Shown here in pieces: positions 31,944-41,664 of a stretch of 64,000 bases of DNA. The stretch's first letter is position 1; every line of letters starts with the position of its first letter. Source of the DNA: Bactrocera neohumeralis (taxonomy: Eukaryota > Arthropoda > Insecta > Diptera > Tephritidae). The translations under genes were made by a program, and so were the position numbers. The notes beneath the pieces were generated by a model. The model was not told the origin of the DNA and made no database searches. It saw nothing but the letters and a program-made list of their open reading frames with translations. The DNA lies in contig NW_026089623.1 in assembly GCF_024586455.1 (NCBI RefSeq), forward strand, positions 18,108,236 through 18,172,235. Direction: 5' to 3'.

Positions 31944-32460
31944 GTTTTTGTTTTCATTTCGAGAAGTTTCTTGTTCATCATATTCTGAATCCTTTTCTTC
32001 TATTTCCGTTATATTTCTTAGGCAATTTGTAATTTTCCAATGCTTTGACTTTTTTAGGGTTATTATCTACAACAAATTATTACACTATGTGAGGAATAAA
32101 AAATTTACATCCAAACAAACAGTTGTAAAAAAAATTGCAAAAGAAACTCTTTAGAAGTGCACTACTTGACACAGTAATCTATACTACTTATTGTCAAGTC
32201 CTTTCCATTGAAACCCGTGCTGAGATAATTATAAAATATTTTACTCTGAGATAACTGTATAATATTTTTGCCCACCGGTGATATTGACAGGCCACGGTAG
32301 GTAGGCAATATGACAAATTTTTCTTGGAAAATAAAGCAAATAACTAAAACTAAAGTATGAAAAAATATTATACGCATATTCTAAGAATTGTCATACAGTT
32401 TGATTACGGTGTTATAACGTTTAAGAATGTGTAAGTTTTACAAAAGTTTGAAAACGGTCA
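31944..32460. other. Non-coding stretch between piggyBac gene and hAT terminus
   Basis: AT-rich, no gene recognised. It may include the 5' non-coding end of the piggyBac element or errantivirus gag decay. It ends at the hAT target duplication. Confidence 0.35.
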
Positions 32461-32468
32461 ATTTAACC
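32461..32468. repeat. 8-bp target duplication, left copy, of hAT element
   Basis: ATTTAACC directly before the hAT terminus; the same 8 bases follow the other terminus at 58506-58513. Eight bases is the standard hAT duplication length. Confidence 0.9.
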
Positions 32469-33427
32469 CAGTGTTTCCCAAAGTGGGCGATAACGCCACC
32501 TTGTGGGCGCTGCAGGTATCAAGGGGGGCGGTAAAAGACCCAGAAAGAAAATGGGGGCGTTGTGTAGAGGCCTGGGGGGTTATTTGTATTTTTATTTAGC
32601 CTCTAGACAACGACTACATGAGCTCTCGACTCTCAACAAAAACTTGTGAACATCAACTAAAATGAATTAAAAGATTGCTCAAACTCGGTTCTATATTTCT
32701 CTCCGCGTAGTTCATATATCTGTCCTATTTTATTGATTATAGAAAAATTAAAATCATGTCAATCGGTCGCTCCGTTTCATAACGGGGCATCTCGACAGGA
32801 TAGAATTTATAGAATACTAACTGTCAAACCTATTGCTATTGCCATTGCCAAATCTGTATGTGGGCATTTGCTATCATAATATAATCATTTGCGCAAAGGT
32901 GTAGGGTAGGTAGGTTCGAGCTGAAGTAGCGAATGCTTTGAGCTCTTGAATAATTTATTTTATCACTTGCGAAATGACGTCGGGTAGGTAGCTAATGTAA
33001 CGCACGTTTTGAGCTTTTGAACTCCTTTAATCTTTTATGTGGAAAATAAAAAAAGGATATTTATCCTTTCTCACAAATGTATTTCTGGGGAAAATAAAAA
33101 AAGGATAAAGATCATTTTTTTACAAATGTATTTCTGGGAAAAATAAGCTAAAAAGAAAAGGAGAAAGATCCTTTTTAACAAATGTATTTCTGGGAAAAAG
33201 AAGATAATACGAAAAGGAGAAAGATCCTTTTTTTACAAATGTATTTCTAGGAAAAATAAGAATTCATATTTTTGGACTACTATATAATAACTGTGCTTAA
33301 GCATTCCTATATAAACAATGTAACATTTATTTTATATTCATTTGTGGTTTTGCGCGCAATAGATGAGCATTACTTACGCCTCCTTTACACTACTCGCGAA
33401 GTTAAACATATTTCTCAAAGCAAAACA
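32469..33427 (+). other. hAT 5' terminal and untranslated region
   Basis: It holds the terminal repeat, G-rich subterminal sequence (GGGGGGCGG, GGGGGCG) and, from 32784, a block that is also present inverted within the Helitrons (38386-38735). The block contains a four-fold repeat of about 56 bp. No gene. The transposase start codon is at 33428. Confidence 0.7.
33073..33260. repeat. About 56-bp tandem repeat, four copies
   Basis: ACAAATGTATTTCTGG recurs at 33073, 33122, 33178 and 33235. Each unit contains a GGATAAAGATCC-like palindrome. The Helitron version of this block has one unit. Confidence 0.85.
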
Positions 33428-33874
33428 ATGTCGGAAGTAAAAAAGAAGAGACGGCAATACTGTGCGGAATACATTAAATTCGGATTCATTGAAAATCCCA
33501 CAAACCCATCCTCGCCTTTGTGTTTTCTATGTCTAAAAACATTTTCGAATGAAGCAATGAAGCCTTCAAGACTTCAAGATCATTTGAATAAAATGCATCC
33601 AGATAAGAGAGACAAGAATGTAGCATATTTTCAAGACCTAGAGAAGAAGCATAATACTCAGCCAAGTGTAGCAAAACTATTTTCGACGGCTGCTAAGCAA
33701 GATGACGTCGGACTTCGAGCTTCGTACAATATCTCTTTGTTAATTGCTTAAAAAGGCAAACCACATAACATCGGAGAAGAGTTAATATTGCCAGCAATAA
33801 ATGAAGTAATAACTACCGTGCTTCATAAACCGGCCGCAGATATTATCCGAAAAATTCCTTTGAGTAATTATTCT
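33428..33874 (+). pseudogene. hAT transposase, BED zinc-finger N-terminal part
   Basis: The start is taken at MSEVKKKRRQYC. Residues about 35-60 form a BED-type finger: CFLCLKTFSNEAMKPSRLQDHL..MH. The linker AYFQDLEKKHNTQPSVAKLF is followed by ASYNISLLIA and then a TAA stop at 33749, where lysine is expected; reading continues in frame as GKPHNIGEELILPAINEV. The sequence runs into the scaffold gap at 33875. The finger binds the element's ends. Related host proteins (ZBED5, SCAND3 type) arose from such transposases, but the transposon ends here show that this is the mobile form. Confidence 0.85.
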
Positions 33875-33974
33875 NNNNNNNNNNNNNNNNNNNNNNNNNN
33901 NNNNNNNNNNNNNNNNNNNNNNNNNNNNNNNNNNNNNNNNNNNNNNNNNNNNNNNNNNNNNNNNNNNNNNNNNN
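33875..33974. other. Scaffold gap (100 N)
   Basis: One hundred N inside the hAT transposase gene. Sequence to the right is in inverted orientation relative to the hAT element, so the join needs checking. Confidence 0.95.
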
Positions 33975-34496
33975 ATACAGTTCAAAACGAAAGAAAGCGG
34001 ATAATAACCACGCCCACCTCCCATACAAAGGTTATGTTGAAAATCACTAAAAGTGCGTTAACCGACTAACAAAAAACATCAGAAACACTAAATTTTACGG
34101 AAGAAATTGCAGAAGGAAGCTACACCCAGTCTTTTTTTAAAAATTGAAAATGGGCGTGGCCTCGCCCACTTATGGACCAAAAACCATATCTCAGGAACTG
34201 CTAGACCGATTTCAATGAAATTCGGTATATAATATTTTCTTAACACCCTGATGACATGTACGAAATATGGGTGAAATCGGTTAACAACCACGCCTTCTTC
34301 GAATATAACGCTATTTTGAATTCCATCTGATGCCTTTTCTGTATAACCAGGAACCAATGATGATAGCGGAAGAAAACTAAAAAAATACGGTATTTGAAAA
34401 ATATGTAAATGACGTATAATGAAATCTCGATTATCACTTTATCATGCGAGAGTATAAAATGTTCGGTGACACCCGAACTTAGCCCTTCCTTACTTG
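33975..34496 (+). mobile_element. Repeat R, partial copy (left palindrome arm)
   Basis: It matches the second half of R (18700-19251) including GTGGGCGTGGCC, the TTCGGTGACACCCGAAC hairpin and terminal ACTTGTT. It is cut by the gap on the left. It mirrors 51582-52098. Confidence 0.85.
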
Positions 34497-35398
34497 TTGA
34501 ACTTGATTTTTATTTCCTCGTTTGTTGTCAATTCTATAAGTTCTTCTTCCAGCTGAGGTGACATTGCTGTGTTTACATTTGAAAACGGATCCAACACCCA
34601 GTCTGGTATTTCCAAGTTCAAGCTTTCCTGGTATCGTTCGGTGAAGTCAATATGGAGGTTTTCCAAATGTCGGCAGTAGGTTAACAATTCATCGTTACTG
34701 CATGATACTGATAAATTCGGAAAATTGTGAAACTCACGTCTGCCCAGATTCTTTTTGTGTAGAAGCAGTTTGGTTGCGAAAGCAGCAACGACGTTTTTTG
34801 TTTTAATTAAATTTAGTTTATCGCCTTGCAGTTGGAGATTCATGTCGTTGAACAATTTATACAGGTCTGTCTTTACATTATTCTTTAATGTTATGAGCTT
34901 GTCTTGAAGTTCTGTATCTTTGTTTCCAAGAACTCTATAACAGAGTCAAACAGGTTGTAGAATCGAGTCAGACAATTGCCTCTTGATAGCCAACGAACTT
35001 CAGTATAAAACAACAAACGATTTAAATCCTCGTCATTAGTAACACAAAGCTGATGAAATAATTTATCATTCAAAGAGCTGTTGCGGATTTTATTGACTGC
35101 TTTGATGACATATTGCAGTGATTGAAATAGTTTTTCACTTAAGTTTCTAGCAACTAAATGTTGTCTATGAATAACGCAATGTACACCAAGGACATCTGGA
35201 ATTTTATTTTTTAAGTACGCTATGAAGCCTTTATGGCACCCTGTCATAGCCGGAGCGCCATCCGTAGCAACTGAAATAATATTTTTCCAAGGAATTTCTT
35301 TCTCATCGCAAAACTTTTCCAATATATTGAATATGGTTTCGCCTTTTGTATCGGTCTCTAAATTTCTATCAAATAATAGCTGTTCACATATTTTCTCA
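34490..35398 (-). pseudogene. hAT transposase core, inverted copy (left arm)
   Basis: On the minus strand, 34891-35322 encodes EKFCDEKEIPWKNIISVATDG..., with the second catalytic Asp in ATDGAPAMTG and the conserved CVIHRQHL and VRWLSRGNCL blocks; 34490-34855 continues with LHKKNLGRREFHNFPNLS and a PDWVLDPF block. A one-base deletion near 34920 breaks the frame here but not in the mirror copy (50749-51231). The Helitron at 35399 interrupts it upstream and repeat R downstream. In plus orientation the same gene is at 50674-51581. Confidence 0.85.
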
Positions 35399-35550
35399 TC
35401 TATCTATATAAATAAAAATGAATTGTTGTTCGTTAGTCTGATTAAAACTCGAGAACGGCTGGGCCGATTGAGCTGACTTTGGTTTTAAAATGTTTGTCGT
35501 AGTCCAGGGTAGGTCTAAATGGTGAGCAAATAAGGAAAAATTACGAGTAA

Positions 35551-36755
35551 AAGCGCCATACACGAGCGCACAAGTGCGTTCGATCGGTATGTGTGCGCTT
35601 GCAGTTTATCGTGTATGGGCTTGTTCGCGTACCGATCCATGTTCGCAAAAATGTTTGATTTTTACGATCGGTGCGCGAACATGTTTATCGTGTATGGCGT
35701 TGTCGGCGCACAAAATCTCATTTCTCTCGTGTCGCCGAACAGTGAAGATCGCGGACAATGGCAAGTGTTAAGGGGAGAGCCTGCTTTCGAGGCTTCAAAA
35801 AAACGATTTTTTGGGAGGAAAGAAATAATTGATTCAAGCTAAATTTCTAGGTTTTATAGTTATATATTTGAACATCTTTCACAAATTTTTTGGATACGAA
35901 ATCTTTGATATTCTGCCTTTGGGAAGCAATTGCCCGATGCATCTCGCATGTGCATTTTTCGGACGGCGGGCAGGATGCAGGTCGTAATTTCTATTGGAAA
36001 CAAAAAAAATTTAAAGAGATTAATATTTTTTATAAATTTATCTTCTAGTTAAGCTGAGAAAATTCTAAAAAATGTGTCAAATTTAAAAAAAGTTTAAAAA
36101 TTGAATAAATAGTGGCTTTTGACTAAAAAAATTTTACATTATGCTGTTTAAAAGTTGACTTTTCTTAAATTTTTTTTTGTTTAAATAGAAGTTAATTTTA
36201 TGTCAATGATGCCCGCCAATTAAGAATAATCGTAAAAATGAAAAACCGAAAGATCACGCTTCAAAGTTTTCGCTTTTTGCCCAAGCGCTCATACATACAT
36301 ATGTATATACATATATCTGCTACACGCTCGGTCACTTCCCTTCTAACTTCGATAATACTTCGAATTCCCATGTATAACTTTGGGACATATACTTAGATAA
36401 TTTTTAAGGAAAATTTAGCAAAACGCAACAAATCGATTGTTTTAAGCCTCAGGGCCCCCTTATAAAGATTTCGTATCAGAATTTATTGATCTTATAAAAA
36501 ATGAATTGACAATTTGGCAAATGAAAAGTGATAAATATAAAAATTGAGAAAAATAAAAGTTGGAATAACTTATTAACGAAATACAAAGAAATAGATAAAA
36601 GTGCTATATTAGAAATAAATTCGAAGAAATGTTCCGCTTCCCTGTCGCACATGTTAACTCTGTGAAGAACGAACGCAAAATGGATTTGTGTGTCGTGTAT
36701 GGGCAAACGAATTCATACCGATCGAACGCACTTGTGTGCTCGTGTATGGGCACTT
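35551..36755. mobile_element. TIR element with TAA duplication nested in Helitron 1 (Harbinger-like)
   Basis: Termini are AAGCGCCATACACGAGCGCA (left) and, reverse complemented, AAGTGCCCATACACGAGCAC (right); the terminal repeats extend about 38 bp. TAA flanks both sides (35548-35550, 36756-36758). Helitron copy 3 lacks the insertion and shows the near-exact empty site (GAGTAAAATAGAG at about 53270). A 3-bp TWA duplication suggests PIF/Harbinger. No transposase is encoded; a TTAA-flanked MITE sits inside. Confidence 0.85.
35772..36460. mobile_element. TTAA-flanked MITE nested in the TAA element
   Basis: The left end is TTAA then GGGGAGAGCCTGCTTTCGAG. The right end is degraded here (GGCCCCCTTATAA) but intact in the mirror copy 49617-50298. 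TTAA and terminal G/C triplets suggest a piggyBac-derived MITE. Non-coding. Confidence 0.7.
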
Positions 36756-36973
36756 TAAGATAGAGTAAAACGACAATTCCATTTTCCCATATAAAAGTTG
36801 ACCACTTACTTGCTGTCAAACATTTGACGGTATTTGTACTCTCAGTTCCACTCGAATTGAAGAACGCATTAAAACAAAACTTTTGAATCGACAACATAAT
36901 ATAAACTTTGCTCATAACATCGTGTATTTAAATTTCAATTTCAAATTTCAAAATATATAAATATAATTAATGT

Positions 36974-38370
36974 GTTGACATGTTTGATGGTGCCAACCTT
37001 ACAGTGTTACCAACTCTCAAAAATACTTTTATTATAATAACGAGGCATCTCTGCCTGTGCAGACTCCACAATGCTCATTGCTTACTAGATATAGAATACT
37101 ACATAGTTTGCCATATATCGTAAGCTAGAAGCTTTCTCTTCAGCAGTTTAACAGCGCAGTTTTCATTTATATGAAAATTTCGAAGTGGCAACATATTCGG
37201 CATTTTAATTTCGGTAATATGAAAATTAGAAGAGCGAGTTAAGACGGTTGTGTTATATTATAAAAATAAAGTACATTTTCAAAATAACATTTAATATTTA
37301 GTTTAATATTGTTAATTTATAGAAATATTATGGAAATTAAGTCTTAAACTTAATAAACTTATACAAGCATAAGTCAAAATATCATTTCTCATTTTAAATT
37401 TATTATTTTAATTTCAAAATTTAAATATAATTAATGAGTTGTTTGATGGTGCCAACCTTACAATGTTACTAACTTTCAAAAATACTTTTATTATAATAAC
37501 GGGGCATCTCTGCCTGTGCAGACTCCACATTGCTCATTGCTTACTAGATATAGAATACTACATTTTAATTTCGGTAATCTTCAGCAGTTTAACAAGTTTT
37601 CATTTATATGAAAATTTCGAAGAGGCAACATATCCCATTTGCAAATATGCCGACGGCATTTTAATTTCGGTAATATGAAAATTGGAAGAGCGAGTTAAGA
37701 CGGTTGTGTTATATTATAAAAATAAAGTACATTTTCAAAATAACATTTAATATTTAGTTTAATATTGTTAATTTATAGAAATATTATGGAAATTGGGTAG
37801 GGTAGTCTTAAACTTAATAAACTTATACAAGCATAAATAAAAATATCATTTCTCATTTTAAATTTATTGTTTTAATTTCAAAATATAAATATAATTAATG
37901 TGTTGACGTGTCTGATGGTGCCAACCTTACAGTGTTACCAACTCTCAAAAATACTATTATTATAATAACGGGGCATCTCTGCCTGTGCAGACTCCACATT
38001 GCTCATTGCTTACTAGATATAGAATACTACATAGTTTGCGATATATCGTAAGCTAGAAGCTGTCTCTTCAGCAGTTTAACAGCGCAGTTTTCATTTATAT
38101 GAAAATTTCGAAGAGGCAACATATTCCATTTCCACATATGCCGACGGCATTTTAATTTCGGTAATATGAAAATTAGAAGAGCGAGTTAAGACGGTTGTGT
38201 TATATTATAAAAATAAAGTACATTTTCAAGATAACATTTAATATTTAGTATAATATTGTTAATTTATAGAAATTTTATGCAAATTGGGTTGGGAAGTCTT
38301 AAATTTAATAAACTTATACAAGCATAAATCAAAATATCATTTCTCATTTTAAATTTATTATTTTAATTGG
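36974..38370. repeat. About 460-470-bp tandem repeat in Helitron 1, three units
   Basis: TGTTTGATGGTGCCAACCTT or a one-base variant recurs at 36981, 37440 and 37909. Units two and three carry an odd palindrome, ATGCCGACGGCAT. Units are AT-rich and non-coding. Confidence 0.9.
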
Positions 38371-38923
38371 TATATAAAAGTTATGCCACAATTATTATAT
38401 AGTAGTCCAAAAATATAAATTCTTATTTTTCCCAGAAATACATTTGTAAACAAAAGGATATTTATCCTTTTTTTATGTTCCACACAAAAGATTTAAGGAG
38501 TTCAAGAGCTCAAAATGTGCCCTACATCAGCTACCTACCCGACGGCATTTCGCAAATGATAAAATAAATTTTTCAAGAGCTCAAAGCACACGCTACATCA
38601 TCTCGAACCTACCTACCCTACGCTTTTGCGCAAATGATTATATCATGATAGCAAATGCCCACATACAGATTTGGCAATGGCAATAATAGTTAGTATTCTA
38701 TAAATTCTATCCTGTCGAGATGCCCTGTAATAAGTGTATCATCATCTCATGTAAAAAGCACGTGTATCCGAACGTTACATTGTTTTGTCCATAAATTTAG
38801 AGACTTTTTGCTGCGCTCCTACTTTAACATCCTTGGTTTTGTCATCTCATGTTAAAAAAAGAAACATTTAATTGGAGAAATATTGAAATACTGCTAAAAG
38901 TGATTTTCTTCTCGCTGCTTACA

Positions 38924-39388
38924 ATGTTGAGGAAAAGAAAACGACCTGACATAAGTCGTCGAAATCGTGTAAATGTGCAACGAGCTACTTTACGCTCCAA
39001 CCGCACTAATGACCAGCGAGATGCTGATAATGATAACAGTCGTACAAGTATGGGAGAATTACGTTCAAGAGTAAATAACTATCAAGTGGATAGGGGGAGA
39101 ATGGAACGAGTTCGTGCACATCGATCACAACAGCAGCGAGCACGGGATAGCGAATTAATTCGATTCCGCAGACGCTATGCTCCTGTAAACCTCGAACGAG
39201 GAGTATTTTCCTACGATCCGGAATTTGATTATAGTGCCGACAAATCTGTGACGATTGGAGAAATGTCAATCATTTGTCAACATTGTAAAGCATTAAAGTA
39301 CAGTAGTGAACCTGCAGGATTATGTTTGCTGGTGGCAATGTACAATTGCCTCAATTGGTTCCACCACCTGAACCGTTACACTCATTAG
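38924..39388 (+). CDS. Helitron N-terminal ORF (Arg-rich, zinc-motif)
   Basis: It starts MLRKRKRPDISRRNRVN (38924; an in-frame upstream ATG at 38849 is less likely). It is strongly basic for 100 residues, then has LERGVFSYDPEFDYSADKSVTIGEM followed by CQHCKALKYSSEPAGLC. This last part matches the region before the Rep domain of Helitron proteins. The frame stops at 39388, and the Rep (HUH) domain that should follow is missing: only about 107 bases separate it from the helicase ORF. It is probably a stump of RepHel left by deletion, unless translated on its own. The mirror copy is at 46647-47111. Confidence 0.7.
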   Translation: MLRKRKRPDISRRNRVNVQRATLRSNRTNDQRDADNDNSRTSMGELRSRVNNYQVDRGRMERVRAHRSQQQRARDSELIRFRRRYAPVNLERGVFSYDPEFDYSADKSVTIGEMSIICQHCKALKYSSEPAGLCLLVAMYNCLNWFHHLNRYTH

Positions 39389-39494
39389 TTAATGGGATGG
39401 AAAGTGAGTTGAAACACGTTGTGGTCATAATCCAACCGTCAAGCGAATCATTGTCCAACAACTGCAAACATTTCTTCACGAGAATAATGAATTA

Positions 39495-41519
39495 GTGAAG
39501 ATGTTCAAAATGGCACTGGATCGGATGCCATCAGACAGCCATAATATTGTAATAAGAGCCGACAAAACACCTATAGGCCGTATATATACAGTACATCCTA
39601 ATAACGATGGATGTTATTATCTTAGATTGTTATTGGTGAATGTTCCTGGTCCGACATCTTTTCAACAATTGCGAAGAGTTGATGGACATCTGTGTGCGAC
39701 TTACCGTGAGGCGTGTCAATTATTACGGTTGTTTGAAAACGATTCGCATTGGGATGATACGCTCAAGGATTCCGTGATATCTTCATCGCCGCATCAAATT
39801 CCCACACTGTTTGCGATTAAAATATCGACATGTTTCCCCTCAAATTCGAATGATTTGTGGATGAAATATAGGGATGACATGTCTGAGGATGTGTTGCATC
39901 GCGTGCGTTGTGAAACTTTGAATCCTACATTGGAAATTACGGCAGAGATTTACAATGACACATTGATCATAATAGAAGATATGTGTTTGTTGATGGCAAA
40001 TAAAGTATTGTCGTGTTTGGGCCTGACAGCACCCAATCGTGCTATGCAAGATGCATTAATCCATGAGTTGCAAAGAGAACTCCAGTACGATACTCAAGCT
40101 ATGACCGAAGCAGTTCGCACAACTGTTCCGCAATTGAACGAAGAACAAAGGATTGCGTACGATCGTTTAACACAAGCTGTAAACAGTGGGTCTGGGGGGA
40201 TTTACTTTCTTGATTCTCCTGGGGGTACTGGGAAAACGTTCCTAATTTCATTGCTATTAGCAAAGATCCGATCGCAAAATGAGGTAGTCCTAGCGTTGGC
40301 TTCATCTGGAATAGCAGCAATTTTATTAGAAGGCGGACGAACTGCACATTCAGCCTTAAAATTACCATTAAACATGCATATCAACGAAACGCCAGTTTGC
40401 AACATTGCCAAAAATAGCGCTATGGCGAAGACTCTCCAAGTATGCAAATTGATAATTTGGGACGAATGCACAATGGCCCACAAGAGGTCGCTGGAGGCAC
40501 TAGATAGGACGTTAAAAGATTTACGTGATAACCAAAACATTTTTGGGGGAGCTATCATACTGTTGTCAGGTGATTTTCTTCAGACTCTTCCAGTAATTCC
40601 TCGATCGACTGTTGCTGACGAAATAAACGCATGTCTAAAATCATCAAATTTGTGGCGGCACGTAAAGACACTACAATTAACTACTAACATGCGAGTGTTT
40701 TTGCAACAAGATCAAACTGCGACTGTGTTTTCGAAGCAGTTGCTGGATATTGGCAATGGTAAGGTCGCAGTTGACAGCTCGACCGGATTAATGACTTTTC
40801 CCACAGATTTCTGTCACTTCACAGAATCGAAAAAGGAGCTTATTCAGCGTGTTTTTCCGGACATTAAACAACAATATAATAACCACGATTGGCTAAGTGA
40901 ACGAGCAATATTGGCAGCAAAAAACAAAGATGTCGATGATCTCAATGCTACCATTCAGAATTTCCTTCCAGGAGAGTTGTTTACGTACAAATCAGTTGAC
41001 AGGGCCACAAACCAGGATGACGTAGTCAACTATCCTACAGAATTTTTAAATTCATTGGACTTGCCTGGACTACCACCATATAATTTGAAATTAAAAGTAG
41101 GGTCAGTTGTCATCATGCTGCGTAATATTAATCAACCTCGACTTTGCAATGGAACGAGATTGGCTGTGAAGAAACTCATGAATAACATCATCGAAGCTAA
41201 AATAATCAAAGGAAAATACAAAGGAGAGGATGTCTTAATCCCACGAATATCTATGATTCCAACGGATTTGCCATTTGATTTTAAGAGGTTGCAATTTCCC
41301 GTGCGTCTGGCGTTTGCGATGACCATAAATAAATCGCAAGGCCAATCGTTGCAAGTTTGCGGAATAAACTTAGAGTTTCCCTGTTTCGCACATGGACAAT
41401 TATACGTTGCGGGTTTGCGTGTCGGTAAACCAACATCCTTATTTATTTACGCACCGCAAAAAAAAAAACTAAAAATATTGTCTATCTATATGATCATAAC
41501 TGTGTTGTATTTAATTTAA
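39495..41519 (+). CDS. Helitron PIF1-type helicase ORF
   Basis: The 674-codon frame covers the RepHel C-terminal part. The pre-helicase block LLLVNVPGPTSFQQLRRVDGH and YREACQLLRLFENDSHW is followed by Walker A SPGGTGKT at residues 241-248, Walker B IIWDEC near 321-325, GDFLQTLPVIP (motif III), TTNMRV, and AFAMTINKSQGQSLQVCG near the end. In copy 1 motif III has Leu where copies 2 and 3 have the family's Arg (GDFRQ), and the last motif reads AGLRV instead of the ACSRV kept in copy 3. The helicase would unwind DNA during rolling-circle transposition. Without Rep this copy cannot nick its ends alone. Confidence 0.9.
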   Translation: MKMFKMALDRMPSDSHNIVIRADKTPIGRIYTVHPNNDGCYYLRLLLVNVPGPTSFQQLRRVDGHLCATYREACQLLRLFENDSHWDDTLKDSVISSSPHQIPTLFAIKISTCFPSNSNDLWMKYRDDMSEDVLHRVRCETLNPTLEITAEIYNDTLIIIEDMCLLMANKVLSCLGLTAPNRAMQDALIHELQRELQYDTQAMTEAVRTTVPQLNEEQRIAYDRLTQAVNSGSGGIYFLDSPGGTGKTFLISLLLAKIRSQNEVVLALASSGIAAILLEGGRTAHSALKLPLNMHINETPVCNIAKNSAMAKTLQVCKLIIWDECTMAHKRSLEALDRTLKDLRDNQNIFGGAIILLSGDFLQTLPVIPRSTVADEINACLKSSNLWRHVKTLQLTTNMRVFLQQDQTATVFSKQLLDIGNGKVAVDSSTGLMTFPTDFCHFTESKKELIQRVFPDIKQQYNNHDWLSERAILAAKNKDVDDLNATIQNFLPGELFTYKSVDRATNQDDVVNYPTEFLNSLDLPGLPPYNLKLKVGSVVIMLRNINQPRLCNGTRLAVKKLMNNIIEAKIIKGKYKGEDVLIPRISMIPTDLPFDFKRLQFPVRLAFAMTINKSQGQSLQVCGINLEFPCFAHGQLYVAGLRVGKPTSLFIYAPQKKKLKILSIYMIITVLYLI

Positions 41520-41664
41520 GCAAAGATTTGTTTATCATGTTCACAGTCCAGAAACGAGCACATCCAAGAAAATTTTAAATTTTTGTATATTAAGTGTATA
41601 AATATAAATAAATGACTTAATATGTATATAATATGTGCATTTGGATCCTTAATGTCAACGTGTA

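Noticed and set aside
33272..33751. Domesticated ZBED-type host gene
   Set aside because: Flanking hAT termini with an 8-bp duplication and a premature stop show a dead transposon, not a host gene.
35574..35842. Open frames rich in Cys and Val inside the TAA element
   Set aside because: They overlap each other and run through terminal inverted-repeat words. No family resemblance was found and they are not kept in both arms without change.
38849..39388. Arg-rich ORF as a host RNA-binding protein
   Set aside because: Position, the CQHCKALKYSSEPAGLC block and copies inside Helitrons show that it is the N-terminal stump of RepHel.
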